DNA of 64,000 nucleotides from Rheinheimera hassiensis (GTDB lineage: Bacteria > Pseudomonadota > Gammaproteobacteria > Enterobacterales > Alteromonadaceae). The notes under the pieces are model-generated. The model did no database searches, had not been told where the DNA came from, and saw only the letters and a list, made by a program, of their open reading frames with translations. Of the stretch, positions 28,331 through 37,169 are shown one piece after another. The stretch is from NCBI RefSeq assembly GCF_022436675.1, contig NZ_JAKUJZ010000001.1:186001-250000 (forward strand), written 5' to 3'. A program made the translations under genes and the position numbers. Within the stretch, counting starts at the first letter, position 1, and every line of letters starts with the position of its first letter.

Positions 28331-28693
28331 AACTGTCGCGCGTCCTTATTAGAATAAACTTAACTGATACATCCAGCCTCTGCCATTAATCTTACAGATT
28401 AAGTTGTTGATATCCTAGGCAGTTAACTAAGCATAGAAGACAGATTGCCTTTGCAACATGGGCGGGCTGAAAAATCAGTTTGTCGGGTGTAATGCCGATA
28501 TTTATACCGTTATCTGTCAGAAAAGTCTATTGAAACCGGCCGGCCTGACAGCTGCTGGCAGCAGGCTTTACCGCAAAAAAAATGATAGTTATCGCAACTA
28601 ACCACTGCCACTATTTTATTGGCAAGCTGGCGCCAGCACGGTAAACAAGATACAACTAAAGACATTAATTGCAGCCAACTTAGAGGAGGCTTT
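28331..28693. other. Divergent mrp/fumC intergenic region
   Basis: This 363-base gap separates the diverging mrpA and fumC genes and must hold both promoters. I see no small gene in it. It contains a perfect 7-3-7 inverted repeat at 28386-28402 on the mrp side, a perfect 12-base palindrome gctggcgccagc at 28626-28637 on the fumC side, and a strong GAGGAGG ribosome-binding site (28683-28689) before fumC. No SoxS or Fur box that I would trust. Confidence 0.5.
28386..28402. promoter_or_regulatory. Inverted repeat upstream of mrp operon
   Basis: The sequence ttaatct-tac-agattaa is a perfect inverted repeat with 7-bp arms, centred about 64 bp upstream of the mrpA start. Size and A+T content suit a dimeric regulator such as a LysR- or GntR-type protein. 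No regulator gene is adjacent, so its partner is unknown. Confidence 0.4.
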
Positions 28694-30073
28694 ATGACTA
28701 CCCGCACCGAACATGACAGCATGGGTGAACTACAGGTACCTGTATCAGCTTTGTATCAGGCGCAAACGCAGCGTGCTGTGCAAAACTTCAATTTAAGTGG
28801 TTTACCCTTACCACCACAGTTTATTCAGGCTCTGTTACAGATTAAAAAAGCGGCCGCCGGCGCTAACCAACAGTTGGGGCTGCTGGATACAGGCATCAGT
28901 CAGGCTATTATAAACGCTGCTGATGCGCAGTTAACCACAACCGATATGCAGCAGTATCCGCTGGATATCTTTCAAACCGGCTCCGGCACCAGCAGCAATA
29001 TGAACGTAAATGAAGTGCTGGCGACACTGGCCAGCCAAAGCCTGAATACAGCCGTAAGCCCGAATGATCATGTTAATCTGGGCCAAAGCAGCAATGACAC
29101 TATTCCCTGTGCAATTCACGTCAGTGCTGCGCTGGCGATACAACAGCAGTTATTACCGGCAATACAACTATTGCAACAGCGCCTGGCTGAAAAATCAGCT
29201 GAAGTAGGCCACCTGATTAAAACCGGTCGTACTCATCTGATGGATGCCATGCCGGTTAGCTTTGCTCAGGTGCTGGGTGGCTGGCAGGCTCAGTTACACC
29301 TGACAGCAAACCAGCTGCAACAACAATTACACCAGCTGCAAGCCCTGGCACAAGGTGGCACGGCAGTAGGCAGCGGCATTAATGCTGATCCACGCTTCGC
29401 TGCGGTATTTTGCCAGCAACTGAGTAGCAACACCGGTATGGCATTTCGCCCTGCCGACAACTTCTTCAGTGCTATTGGCTCACAAGACACTGCCGTGGCA
29501 ACGTCTGGTGCATTAAAAACCCTGGCAGTATGCCTGATGAAAATATGCAACGACTTGCGCTGGATGAACTCAGGCCCGCTGGCCGGCCTGGCGGAAATTG
29601 AACTGCCGGCACTGCAGCCAGGGTCGTCTATTATGCCGGGCAAAGTTAATCCGGTTATTCCTGAAGCGGTTGCCATGATTAGCGCCCAGGTAATAGGCAA
29701 TGACACCACCATCACCGTTGCCGGCCAGTCTGGTAATTTTGAGCTGAATGTTATGCTGCCTGTTATTGCCTACAACCTGTTGCAAAGCATTGAACTGCAA
29801 GCCAATGGCTGCAAAGCTCTGGCAGAGCAAGCCATTAAAGACTTTACGGTGCGCGAGGACAACATCAGTAAAGCGCTGGCGCGCAACCCTATTTTGGTTA
29901 CCGCACTTAACCCGTTAATTGGCTACTCCAAAGCGGCAGAAATTGCCAAGCAAGCCTACAAACAGCAACGGCCGGTATTGGATGTAGCACTGGAACACAC
30001 CAGCTATAGCCGCAGCGAACTGGAAAAATTACTCGATCCAGCCCGCCTTAGTGCTGGCGGTAATATGGCGTAA
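28694..30073 (+). CDS. fumC: FumC, class II fumarate hydratase
   Basis: This iron-independent fumarase interconverts fumarate and malate in the TCA cycle. The ATG at 28694, seven bases after GAGGAGG, gives 459 residues (TTRTEHDSMGELQVP...), the normal length. The signature GSSIMPGKVNP (about 310-320, with the catalytic serine loop), the HVNLGQSSNDTIPCAIH segment and the TGRTHLMDAMP region with the catalytic histidine area are all present. The frame extends upstream without homology. It is monocistronic and followed by a stem-loop. Its pairing with a Na+ antiporter across the promoter region has no obvious metabolic reason. Confidence 0.96.
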   Translation: MTTRTEHDSMGELQVPVSALYQAQTQRAVQNFNLSGLPLPPQFIQALLQIKKAAAGANQQLGLLDTGISQAIINAADAQLTTTDMQQYPLDIFQTGSGTSSNMNVNEVLATLASQSLNTAVSPNDHVNLGQSSNDTIPCAIHVSAALAIQQQLLPAIQLLQQRLAEKSAEVGHLIKTGRTHLMDAMPVSFAQVLGGWQAQLHLTANQLQQQLHQLQALAQGGTAVGSGINADPRFAAVFCQQLSSNTGMAFRPADNFFSAIGSQDTAVATSGALKTLAVCLMKICNDLRWMNSGPLAGLAEIELPALQPGSSIMPGKVNPVIPEAVAMISAQVIGNDTTITVAGQSGNFELNVMLPVIAYNLLQSIELQANGCKALAEQAIKDFTVREDNISKALARNPILVTALNPLIGYSKAAEIAKQAYKQQRPVLDVALEHTSYSRSELEKLLDPARLSAGGNMA

Positions 30074-30111
30074 TCAGCAGTGTTTGGTTCAAATACGAAC
30101 GTTTTGCGCTA

Positions 30112-30139
30112 AAGCCTGGTGATTTTATCACCACGGCTT
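30112..30139 (+). terminator. Stem-loop after fumC
   Basis: Arms aagcc-tggtgat and atcacca-c-ggctt pair with one bulged base around a ttt loop, 39 bases after the fumC stop; flanking gcgc on both sides can lengthen the stem. The following T content is modest, so it is a likely but not certain fumC terminator. Confidence 0.4.
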
Positions 30140-30342
30140 GCGCTTTATCCCTCCCTTCGGCCATAACTATGCCCGCAGCAATATGATTACTGCCTTAGTG
30201 CGCAACAAAATTGCCACCGGTAGACAAAAAACAAAATTAATAGCTGCATATAAAAATAATTATTTAAAATCAACAGGGTGTCTTGCATTTTCGGTTAAGC
30301 AGTACGGCGGTAAAGTGCACCCAAAGCAAAGGGTAGCCAACA

Positions 30343-32319
30343 ATGTTTAATAAAACGCTTCTTGCCATTCTGGTTGGCAGTAGTTTGTTGCTGGGCTGCA
30401 ACAGCAGCGACAACGACGACACAACACCAGAGCCCGATACCGGCGCTGAAACTCCGGCACCGGATACCAGCGTAGTTAACCTGACTGATCTGGACTCGGT
30501 ATACGGTTATGCCGCAGAAAATGGCGGCACCACCGGCGGCAGTGGTGAAAATAAAGTAGAAATTACTGTCTGTACCGGCGAAGAGATGATCAACGCTATT
30601 AAAAATAAAGATCCTGCTCGCCCGCTTACCATCTGGGTAAATGGCACTATTACACTGCAAAATGCCAACGACAGCCGCATCGACATTAAAGATGTATCAG
30701 ATATTTCTATTATAGGCCTGGGTACTCAAGGCGAAATGGCCGGCATCGGCTTTAATATTGTGCGTGCAGAAAATATTATTATCCGCAACCTGCGTATTCA
30801 CCATGTGCGGGCGAATATGGGCGCGCCAGGTGATGGTATCAGTATGGAAGGCCCCGTACGCAATATCTGGATTGACCATAACGAGATTTACAACAGCCTG
30901 ACAGTGGACGACCCGGCACTAACCGAAGATCAGGTAAAAGACTATTATGACGGCTTGGTAGACGCCAAAGGCGATGCCCAGTTTATTACCATCTCGTTTA
31001 ATAAATTCCATAACAGCTGGAAAACCTCGCTGGTAGGCTCATCTGACAGCGACAACTTTGACCGCACACTAACTTATCACCACAACCACTGGTATAACGT
31101 TAATTCGCGCTTGCCACTGTTCCGTTTTGGTAAAGGCCATATCTATAACAACTTCTATGATGGCGCGCTGGAAAGCGGTATTAATTCGCGCATGGGTGCG
31201 GTTATCCGCATTGAGCACAACCACTTCGCTGATATGAAAAACCCGGTAATGTCGTTATACAGCCAGGAAATTGGCTACTGGCAGCTGATTGACAATATCT
31301 TTGAAAATATCACCTGGGAAGAAAGCCCGGCCGATGGTGTGGTTGCCGGTGAAGATGCCGAGTCTACCGGCGAGCTCGACGTGCCATACAACTACAGTGG
31401 TAACCTGATCCCGGTACATAACGTAAAAGCTACAGTACTGTCTTACGCTGGCGTTGGCGTTATCGACACGCCGCCAAGCCCGGGTTTATGCGCAGCACCG
31501 CCACCACCAGAGCCGGTAGACCCAGGGCCAGAACCGGTGCCGATTGACCCGGTAGAACCACCACTAAGTGTCGATTGGGGCGCTTATGATGGCAGCCTGC
31601 AGCCCTTTGCAGCCAATTCTATTACCTTACCGGATGGCACACAGAGCAGCTTCGAGCCGCAACAAAGCGGTGGTGCAGCCGAGCCGAATCTGTTTACCGC
31701 CAATGGTGATGGCACTGTTACCTTTGACAGCCTGGCCAATGCTGCTGATCGCAGCCGCGCTAAACTAAATAATGTGGCACCGGCAGATGGGGTTTATCCG
31801 AAGTTTTTCACCTTACTAATGGGTATCAAAGGTAATGCCGGTGGTAACCGCATGCTGGAAACCGAAATTGCGCTGGGCGACAGTGCCGCAGCGGGCGCCA
31901 CCAGCCGGTTAAAAGTGGTGTTTCGTAATGACGGTAATAATTCAGGGGTACAACTGGAAAATGCCGATAACGGTTCATCTGTTACCGCAGGTAAAGGCAA
32001 CGAGCCCGATCCGCTGGATATGAGCCAGTTCCGGGTTTACCATTTTACCGTTGCGTTAACCTCGCCCACTACCGGTAATGTTGCCTTGTATGTTGCCGGT
32101 AACAACACGCCGTTAGTGCAGCTTGAAGGCGTAACCATGCGCCCTGCCAGCAACAATACCGACAACTACCTGCAACTGGGAGATGCCGGTGGCAGCGGCT
32201 ATCTTGGCGATATCGACTGGGTGCTGTGGACCGACGCCAGCGCTTATACGCCTGATATGCTAAAAGGCCTGCTGCCTGCTGGTATAGGTGATATCAGCGG
32301 CTACGAAGCCCAACCTTAA
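30343..32319 (+). CDS. Lipoprotein pectate lyase (PL1) with C-terminal jellyroll domain
   Basis: This secreted, lipid-anchored polysaccharide lyase probably cleaves polygalacturonate by beta-elimination. The 658-residue product starts with a lipoprotein signal (lipobox LLLGC, Cys19) and a low-complexity acidic linker. A PL1-type parallel beta-helix follows (about 50-375): IWVNGTITLQN, IGLGTQGEMAGIGFNI, NIWIDHNEIYN, NSRLPLFRFGKGHIYNN. Arg256 or Arg261 in the last motif matches the catalytic arginine region. A proline-rich linker (about 386-410) leads to a concanavalin-like/LamG-type domain (about 410-650) that may bind carbohydrate. No other pectin genes are nearby, so substrate is inferred from the family. 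Confidence 0.85.
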   Translation: MFNKTLLAILVGSSLLLGCNSSDNDDTTPEPDTGAETPAPDTSVVNLTDLDSVYGYAAENGGTTGGSGENKVEITVCTGEEMINAIKNKDPARPLTIWVNGTITLQNANDSRIDIKDVSDISIIGLGTQGEMAGIGFNIVRAENIIIRNLRIHHVRANMGAPGDGISMEGPVRNIWIDHNEIYNSLTVDDPALTEDQVKDYYDGLVDAKGDAQFITISFNKFHNSWKTSLVGSSDSDNFDRTLTYHHNHWYNVNSRLPLFRFGKGHIYNNFYDGALESGINSRMGAVIRIEHNHFADMKNPVMSLYSQEIGYWQLIDNIFENITWEESPADGVVAGEDAESTGELDVPYNYSGNLIPVHNVKATVLSYAGVGVIDTPPSPGLCAAPPPPEPVDPGPEPVPIDPVEPPLSVDWGAYDGSLQPFAANSITLPDGTQSSFEPQQSGGAAEPNLFTANGDGTVTFDSLANAADRSRAKLNNVAPADGVYPKFFTLLMGIKGNAGGNRMLETEIALGDSAAAGATSRLKVVFRNDGNNSGVQLENADNGSSVTAGKGNEPDPLDMSQFRVYHFTVALTSPTTGNVALYVAGNNTPLVQLEGVTMRPASNNTDNYLQLGDAGGSGYLGDIDWVLWTDASAYTPDMLKGLLPAGIGDISGYEAQP

Positions 32320-32329
32320 GTAACCCCAT

Positions 32330-32371
32330 CACCACGGTACAGTATTAGTTATTCAATACTGCACCGTGGTG
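32330..32371 (+). terminator. Long stem-loop after pectate lyase gene
   Basis: Arms caccacggt-a-cagtatt and aatactg-c-accgtggtg form 16 pairs with one A/C mismatch around an eight-base loop, ten bases after the stop codon. No T run follows directly, but the stem is strong enough to end or protect the transcript. Confidence 0.5.
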
Positions 32372-32471
32372 TCGTTAAATATTTACTAAATATTCATTGC
32401 TAAGCCCCCCTACTTTGTCGGTATAATTCTGCTTTTGTTTTACATCAACATAACAATAAGGAAGCTGTCTC

Positions 32472-33551
32472 ATGGAGAATTCTGTTAGCACTACGGCGCA
32501 GGAAAACCCGCCGGTGCGTGTTGGTAAAGTGCTATTTAGCGGTCAGGCCGGTGAGTTTTTTGGTATCTGGATTGTCAATCTGTTACTGAGTATTGTTACC
32601 TTAGGCATATACAGTGCATGGGCTAAGGTACGTACTAACCAGTATTTTTATGGCCACACCCGCATTGACAGCCAGCCATTTCGTTATCTGGCTACACCGA
32701 TACAAATTTTAAAAGGCCGTATTATCGCGGTTATTATCTTTGCGCTGTTTTTTATTGCGTCGTCTTTATCACCGGTTCTGGCCGTTGTACTGGCATTGCT
32801 GTTTATGTTGGCGTCGCCCTGGTTAATTGTACAAAGCCTGAAATTCAATATGCGTATGACCAGCTACCGTAATGTGCGGTTTGCTTTTCACGGTGATTAT
32901 GCCGGCGCATTTAAATACTTTGTATTGCTGCCGGTGCTGGCGCTGTTCACTTTCTACCTGGCTATGCCGTGGGTGCTGAAAAAAATTGACCGCTATATTT
33001 GCAGTAATACCAGTTTTGCTGGCCAGAAAATGCAAATAAATACTGACACCAGTTCATACTATATTGCTGTTTTAGTGGCGATGGCTGCCGTTATGGGTGT
33101 TATCACAGTGATGATAATTGTGGGTGTAGTATTAGTAGGTGTTATGGCCGCTACCGGTGTTGCTGACGCTGGCGTTGCCACAGTACTTGTTACCGGCGCA
33201 GTATTTGTTTTGTACTTTTTTGCTTTTGCTTTAAGCGGCGCCATTTACCACAGCATGATCCGCAACCATATATTTGAGCGCACCGAACTGCCTGGCATTG
33301 CCAAATTTAAGTCTGAAATGCAGGTAATGCCATATTTATGGTTAACGGTAACAAACTTGCTGGCGATTATTTTCAGTTTAGGCCTGGCTTACCCCTGGGC
33401 AAAAATTCGTAAAGCGGCTTATCTGGCTTCAGTAACGACGGTAGCGGTATATCCGCAGGCCGACTCGTTGGTTGATCAGGTGCAGCAAAGCAGCAATGCC
33501 TTTGGCGAAGAAGCGGCAGGCTTGTTTGACATAGATGTATCTTTAGCCTGA
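32472..33551 (+). CDS. yjgN: YjgN-family DUF898 inner-membrane protein
   Basis: This is a polytopic membrane protein of the YjgN/DUF898 family, function unknown. The 359-residue product has an internal duplication typical of the family: VLFSGQAGEFFGIWIVNLLLSIVTLGIYSAWAKVRTNQYFYGHT near the N-terminus and a second related stretch near the C-terminus (YLWLTVTNLLAIIFSLGLAYPWAKIRKAAYLAS). The two W-A-K-[IV]-R motifs mark the repeats. Six to eight helices are visible between. The stop overlaps the start of an M48 peptidase gene (TGATG), a pairing that suggests joint action in the membrane. Confidence 0.85.
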   Translation: MENSVSTTAQENPPVRVGKVLFSGQAGEFFGIWIVNLLLSIVTLGIYSAWAKVRTNQYFYGHTRIDSQPFRYLATPIQILKGRIIAVIIFALFFIASSLSPVLAVVLALLFMLASPWLIVQSLKFNMRMTSYRNVRFAFHGDYAGAFKYFVLLPVLALFTFYLAMPWVLKKIDRYICSNTSFAGQKMQINTDTSSYYIAVLVAMAAVMGVITVMIIVGVVLVGVMAATGVADAGVATVLVTGAVFVLYFFAFALSGAIYHSMIRNHIFERTELPGIAKFKSEMQVMPYLWLTVTNLLAIIFSLGLAYPWAKIRKAAYLASVTTVAVYPQADSLVDQVQQSSNAFGEEAAGLFDIDVSLA

Positions 33552-34597
33552 TGTCAGCCTTATCTGCCGTTAACGGCCAGTTCCAGCATGCTGGCAGCAG
33601 CACGTTATACCGTGCTGTTGCCACCTTTGCAGATAACGGCCAGCTGATGATCCGCAGCACGCAAAGCGACACTATACTTACCGAAGCCACACCAGCCGAT
33701 TACCGTTTTGGCAGTGTGATACCGGGACTGGCAGTTGAACTGCAACTGCGTGATGGCGCCATCTTTGTACCAGATGACCCGCGCTTTCGCTGGCCGCAAT
33801 TGTCTGGCACTGCCAAAACTGCCGCCAGGCTGGAAAGCCACAAGCTATCTATTCTGGCTGCAGTAATCCTGTCGCCCTTGTTACTGTGGTGGATTATTGT
33901 TGATTTAATGCCCATGCTGGCCAGCGCTGCTGTGCCTCTGGTGCCCGACAGCGTTAAACAGCAAATGGGCCAGCAAACGTTTTATTCCTTACAACAAACC
34001 GCGCTGGAGCCAACAGAGCTAACACCGGCACAACAAGCTACAGTGCATTATCACTGGCAAATGGCATTGCAAAAGCTACCGCTGGAGTATAAAGACTACA
34101 AGCTGCATTTGTATAAGTCAGATTTTTTTGGCGCCAATGCGTTTGCCCTGCCGGACGGCACAGTCGTTATGACAGACGAACTGGTTACCTTATTAAAAGA
34201 CAAACCCGATGCCATTCTGGCCGTGCTGTTACATGAAATTGGCCACGTCGAAGGCCAGCACAGTGTGCGGTTAATTGCCCAGTCGTTAGGTGCAGCACTG
34301 GTATTTGGTATTTTGTTTGGCGATCCTGAAGGCATTGCCGACTTATTACTCGGCTCTGGCTCAGTAATGCTGCAAAGTGCTTTCTCGCGCGATATGGAAC
34401 GCGAAGCTGATCAGTTTGCTGTGGAGCAATTAAAAGCGCTGGGTAAATCGCCCTCGGCTTTTGCCGATGCGATGTCGGCATTACTGAACGAGCGCAGTAC
34501 TGACGACCAAGGTACCAGCACATTGTTAAAGTATCTCAGTACTCACCCCGACACCCGCGAGCGTATCGAGCAAGCCCGGCAACACGACACACCCTGA
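33551..34597 (+). CDS. Membrane-anchored M48-family metallopeptidase
   Basis: This is a zinc endopeptidase of the HtpX/Ste24/BepA group. The 348-residue product has a beta-rich N-terminal domain (about 1-90), one membrane helix (about 97-122, LSILAAVILSPLLLWWIIVDLMPML) and a peptidase domain with HEIGH (His228, Glu229, His232) and the third ligand in EREAD (Glu285). The domain order places the catalytic part on the far side of the membrane from the N-terminal domain; which side is periplasmic cannot be decided by eye. It is translationally coupled to the DUF898 gene. Confidence 0.9.
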   Translation: MSALSAVNGQFQHAGSSTLYRAVATFADNGQLMIRSTQSDTILTEATPADYRFGSVIPGLAVELQLRDGAIFVPDDPRFRWPQLSGTAKTAARLESHKLSILAAVILSPLLLWWIIVDLMPMLASAAVPLVPDSVKQQMGQQTFYSLQQTALEPTELTPAQQATVHYHWQMALQKLPLEYKDYKLHLYKSDFFGANAFALPDGTVVMTDELVTLLKDKPDAILAVLLHEIGHVEGQHSVRLIAQSLGAALVFGILFGDPEGIADLLLGSGSVMLQSAFSRDMEREADQFAVEQLKALGKSPSAFADAMSALLNERSTDDQGTSTLLKYLSTHPDTRERIEQARQHDTP

Positions 34598-34671
34598 ATA
34601 CCGGCGCCAGATTCCGCTGGCGCTGTTTTATTGCTATAGTTGCCAGCAAAACCAAACAGGGACAATACCTT

Positions 34672-36336
34672 ATGTTTCGCTTTGCCAGCTTAGCTTGTGC
34701 TTTATTCGCTACCGGCCTTTTTACCAGCAATCTCAGCGCCGCTCCGGTGGTACTGTCAGATATTAAAGGCTACGGCTTCAACTCTGCGCGCCAGCTGCAG
34801 CAGTTCAGCGTACTGGTGTTTGACGATACAACCGGTAAAGTACTGGCCCGCGGCGACAGCGCTGTTGCTGCGCAATATCCGCAGGCAAAAAAGCTGGCTG
34901 GCAATGGTAAAACCGTATTGCCGGGTTTAATTGACGGCCACGGCCATGTACTGGGGTTGGGGCAATATTTAGCCGTGGCAGAACTGCGTGGCAGCGAAAC
35001 AGAGCAAGACGCCGTGACGCGGGTAGCGCAATTTGCTGCTGCCAATGCGGATGCGTCCTGGATTATTGGCCGTGGCTGGAACCAGGTATTGTGGCCTGCT
35101 AAGCAGTTTCCTACCACAGCCTTACTGGATGAAGCCGTTAACAACAAACCAGTGTATTTAACCCGGGTTGACGCCCATGCCGGTTGGGCCAACAGCAAAG
35201 CGCTGGCGCTGGCCGGTATTAATAAAGACACCATAGACCCACCCGGCGGTGAAATTATCCGCGACAGCAAAGGTAACCCAACTGGTGTATTAATAGACAA
35301 CGCCATGGCGCTGGTAGAGCAACATATACCCGAACCAGATGACAACGACACCCTGCGTGCGTTAAACGTAGCCTTTTCCCATTTGCTGGCACTGGGTATA
35401 ACCAGCGTGCATGATGCAGGTGTTGATACCGGCACCATCAAGCTGTATCAGCAACTGGCGGCAGAGCAAAAACTGCCACTGCGTATCTACCCGATGCTTT
35501 CAGCACGCGACCCACAGCTGCCGCAGTGGCTGGAAGCCGGCATTATTGATGATAAAACCGACTTTCTTGATATCCGCTCAGTAAAAATTTATGGCGATGG
35601 CGCCCTCGGCAGCCGTGGTGCCGCGTTAATAGAGCCCTACAGCGACCAGCCATCGCAAAAAGGCTTACTGGTGACCCAGCCGGACCAGTTAACGCAAATT
35701 ATGCAAATGACGATAGATGCTGGTTTTCAAACCAACGTGCACGCCATAGGCGATTTAGCTAACCGCCTGGTGCTGGACCGCTTCGAGCAATTAGTGCCAG
35801 AAGATAAACGTAAGCGAAGCCGCCACCGGGTAGAACATGCGCAAATTGTATCGCCCAAAGATATTCCGCGCTTTGCCAAACTGCATGTGTTGCCGGCGAT
35901 GCAGGCGGTACATGCGACTTCAGATAAAAATATGGCCGGCGATCGCTTAGGCGTGGCACGGCTGCGTGGCGCCTATGCCTGGCGCAGCTTTATTGATCAA
36001 GGCAGCATTATTGTTGGCGGCTCCGATTTTCCGGTTGAACTGGCCGAGCCATTTCATGGCATTCATGCCTCGGTTACCCGGCAAAGCCAGGATAACCAAC
36101 CGGTTGGTGGTTGGTTGCCAGAGCAAAAACTTAGCTTAACTGAAGCGCTACGCTCTTTTACTGTTGACGCCGCCTATGGCGCTTTTCAGGAAAACAGCAT
36201 GGGCACGCTGGCACCAGGCAGCTGGGCCGACTTTATCCTGGTAGATCGCGATATCTACAACATTCCGGCCGAGCAGTTATGGCGGGTAGAGGTAGAACAA
36301 ACCTGGGTTAACGGTAAACAGGTATTCGCTAAATGA
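34672..36336 (+). CDS. Exported amidohydrolase (YtcJ-like)
   Basis: This is a metal-dependent hydrolase of the amidohydrolase superfamily, amidohydro_3/YtcJ group. The 554-residue product has a signal peptide (1-23, ending LSA), the metal-binding HGH motif (PGLIDGHGHVLGLG, His90 and His92), the central VDAHAGWANSKALALAGI segment, NVHAIGD (metal-binding His), HRVEHAQIV and the GGSDFPVE motif with the catalytic Asp. The substrate is unknown; relatives act on N-acyl or formamide compounds. The stop overlaps the start of the RNA methyltransferase gene by four bases although the functions look unrelated. Confidence 0.88.
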   Translation: MFRFASLACALFATGLFTSNLSAAPVVLSDIKGYGFNSARQLQQFSVLVFDDTTGKVLARGDSAVAAQYPQAKKLAGNGKTVLPGLIDGHGHVLGLGQYLAVAELRGSETEQDAVTRVAQFAAANADASWIIGRGWNQVLWPAKQFPTTALLDEAVNNKPVYLTRVDAHAGWANSKALALAGINKDTIDPPGGEIIRDSKGNPTGVLIDNAMALVEQHIPEPDDNDTLRALNVAFSHLLALGITSVHDAGVDTGTIKLYQQLAAEQKLPLRIYPMLSARDPQLPQWLEAGIIDDKTDFLDIRSVKIYGDGALGSRGAALIEPYSDQPSQKGLLVTQPDQLTQIMQMTIDAGFQTNVHAIGDLANRLVLDRFEQLVPEDKRKRSRHRVEHAQIVSPKDIPRFAKLHVLPAMQAVHATSDKNMAGDRLGVARLRGAYAWRSFIDQGSIIVGGSDFPVELAEPFHGIHASVTRQSQDNQPVGGWLPEQKLSLTEALRSFTVDAAYGAFQENSMGTLAPGSWADFILVDRDIYNIPAEQLWRVEVEQTWVNGKQVFAK

Positions 36337-37082
36337 TCAGCCAGAAGTGGAGCAAGTTAATCCGCTCCTTACAGCAAAAGAAATACCGCAAAGCCGAACA
36401 GCTGTTTTTTGTTGAAGGCGAAAAAGCCGTGCTGGAATTGCTGGTATCCACCTGGCAGGTAGAGGCCGTTTTTGCCACCGAAGCATTTTTACAGCGCTAC
36501 CCGCAGCAAGTAACAACAGCGGCGCTGGTGCAACAATGCAGCGCCGATGAGCTGGTAAAGGTAGGCACCTTTAGCAGCAATGATGCTGCGCTGGCAGTGG
36601 TAAAAATGCCAGCGCAGAGCGATTTTGTGCCGCATAGCCACGGCTTTGTACTGGTGCTGGACCAGATCAATGACCCCGGTAACCTCGGTACCATTATCCG
36701 TATTGCCGACTGGTATGGTATTAAACATATTGTCTGCTCGGCGGATACTGCCGACTGCTACAACCCCAAGGTTATTGCCGCCGCCAAAGGCTCGTTTTTG
36801 CGGGTGCAGCTGCATTACCAACCGCTGCAGCCGCTGCTGGCACAAAGTTCTGCGCCGGTGTACGGCGCTTATCTGGGTGGTGAGCCGGTGCACAGCTTAA
36901 AACTTAGCCAACCCGGTGGTTTTATTGTGCTGGGCAATGAAGCCAATGGCATCAGCACAGAATTAGAGGACGTGATCAGCCGTAAAATTACCATCCCCGC
37001 CTTTGGTGAAGCGGAATCACTCAATGTTGGTATAGCCGCCGCGGTGATCTGCGATAATTTGCTAAGGCTAAGCAAGCAGTAA
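36333..37082 (+). CDS. TrmH/SpoU-family RNA 2'-O-methyltransferase
   Basis: This SPOUT-class methyltransferase most likely modifies rRNA or tRNA ribose. The 249-residue product has an N-terminal substrate-binding domain (KWSKLIRSLQQKKYRKAEQLFFVEGEKAV, about 1-95) and the knotted catalytic domain with motif 1 NDPGNLGTIIRIADW, motif 2 LGNEANGIS and motif 3 IPAFGEAESLNVGIAAAVICDNLLR. These three motifs form the S-adenosylmethionine-binding knot. The target RNA cannot be assigned from sequence. Coupled to the amidohydrolase gene. The accessory island starts right after it. Confidence 0.92.
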   Translation: MISQKWSKLIRSLQQKKYRKAEQLFFVEGEKAVLELLVSTWQVEAVFATEAFLQRYPQQVTTAALVQQCSADELVKVGTFSSNDAALAVVKMPAQSDFVPHSHGFVLVLDQINDPGNLGTIIRIADWYGIKHIVCSADTADCYNPKVIAAAKGSFLRVQLHYQPLQPLLAQSSAPVYGAYLGGEPVHSLKLSQPGGFIVLGNEANGISTELEDVISRKITIPAFGEAESLNVGIAAAVICDNLLRLSKQ

Positions 37083-37169
37083 ATATCCATATCTAGCTAA
37101 AAGCCGCAGGAAATCGAAGCATAGATGTAGCAGCAAAGCTTTATAACCACTGATTATCAGGATGTCCTC

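Noticed and set aside
30138..30350. A 70-codon open frame between fumC and the pectate lyase gene
   Set aside because: No ribosome-binding site, no family resemblance, it overlaps the fumC stem-loop and the pectate lyase start, and the product has no domain-like pattern.
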